DNA from: an uncultured Cellvibrio sp. | GTDB taxonomy: Bacteria; Pseudomonadota; Gammaproteobacteria; Pseudomonadales; Cellvibrionaceae | DNA: 6,231 nt | Reading direction: 5' to 3' | Assembly: GCA_946482385.1 (NCBI GenBank) | Contig: CAMLRI010000144.1 | Span: forward strand, 1 to 6,231 | Shown here: positions 5,752-6,231 of the stretch, in pieces | Layout of the letters: every line of letters begins with the position of its first letter | Position numbering within the stretch: position 1 is the stretch's first letter | Notes under the pieces: generated by a model | Database searches by the model: none | What the model saw: only the letters and a program-made list of their open reading frames with translations | What the model was told of the DNA's origin: nothing | Translations under genes and position numbers: made by a program

Positions 5752-6231
5752 ATGAGTGAACTTTCCGCATCAACACTGGCAACCACGCCAGTCTTCCAGC
5801 CCCAAAAAACCTGGGTTAAAAAAAGTGTATTGCCCGGTTTTGGCTTATCCCTCGGCCTTGCCGCACTCTATGCCAGTTTAATTGTATTTATTCCGCTCTC
5901 CGGTTTGGTGATCAAATCACTGGAGCTGAGCTGGCCCGAGCTTTGGGCGGTAGTGAGCAACGCTCGCGCTATCGCCAGTTATAAACTCACCTTTGGCGCG
6001 GCATTTGTGGCGGCCAGTTTGAATTTATTGTTCGGTTTTATCGTCGCCTGGGTATTGGTGCGCTACCAATTTTTTGGCAAGCGCGTGGTGGATGCTTTGG
6101 TAGATTTGCCCTTTGCTTTGCCTACCGCTGTGGCCGGTATTGCGCTCACCGCGCTTTACACCACCAAAGGCTGGGTGGGGCAGTGGTTTTGGTTGGTGGA
6201 TATCAAGATTGCCTACACCTGGATAGGTGTC
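5752..6231 (+). CDS. cysT: Sulfate ABC transporter permease CysT (CysU), 5' part
   Basis: The first 160 codons of an inner-membrane permease, open to the window end. CysT pairs with CysW and the ATPase CysA to import sulfate or thiosulfate delivered by Sbp/CysP. After a soluble N-terminal stretch of about 25 residues comes VLPGFGLSLGL, which matches the start of E. coli CysU (RRVLPGFTLSLG). Membrane segments are visible at about 29-54, 79-103 and 118-136. The motif DALVDLPFALPTAVAGIAL (114-132) is strongly conserved in the family. The full protein should be about 275-290 residues. The start is uncertain: the ATG at 5752 is used here, but the in-frame ATG at 5722 has the better ribosome-binding site and would add MWLSKKRDLP. 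A 232-bp gap filled with repeats separates it from sbp, longer than usual inside an operon. cysW and cysA are expected next. Confidence 0.95.
   Translation, partial: MSELSASTLATTPVFQPQKTWVKKSVLPGFGLSLGLAALYASLIVFIPLSGLVIKSLELSWPELWAVVSNARAIASYKLTFGAAFVAASLNLLFGFIVAWVLVRYQFFGKRVVDALVDLPFALPTAVAGIALTALYTTKGWVGQWFWLVDIKIAYTWIGV

Noticed and set aside
5513..5782. Minus-strand 89-codon open frame over the sbp-cysT gap
   Set aside because: It translates the palindromic repeats into Gly/Arg/Pro-rich low-complexity sequence, overlaps both neighbouring genes and has no family resemblance.

Overview
The window looks like chromosomal DNA of a Gram-negative gammaproteobacterium with moderate G+C. The protein families and the style of the intergenic repeats fit the Cellvibrio/Pseudomonas side of the class, but the genus is an inference. 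There is no phage, IS transposase, CRISPR array, tRNA or rRNA in view.

Region 1 (1-2087) is a peroxide-detoxification pair: the 3' end of ahpC (peroxiredoxin) followed by complete ahpF (its flavoprotein reductase). A structured intergenic repeat of about 130 bp separates them, and a strong intrinsic terminator follows ahpF. Region 2 (2086-2697, minus strand) is a small RBBP9/YdeN-type serine hydrolase converging on ahpF; its stop codon lies in the T-tract of the ahpF terminator.

Region 3 (about 2770-6231) is a plus-strand sulfur-acquisition cluster: a 59-residue OscA/YezD-like (DUF2292) protein, an outer-membrane porin, a periplasmic sulfate-binding protein (sbp), and the start of the sulfate ABC permease cysT, cut by the window end. 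cysW and cysA would be expected beyond it. The porin would let substrate into the periplasm, Sbp would capture sulfate, and CysT with its partners would import it. OscA-like proteins are linked to the sulfur-starvation response in Pseudomonas. All the genes point the same way, but each junction carries a hairpin or repeat, so expression may be stepped rather than uniform.

The least explained parts are non-coding: the cloverleaf-like ahpC-ahpF element; a leader before oscA with two mutually exclusive hairpins, one covering half of the ribosome-binding site; and a composite GGGAGGGG-type repeat island between sbp and cysT whose right end supplies a good Shine-Dalgarno for an alternative cysT start. 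No clearly new multi-gene system is visible.
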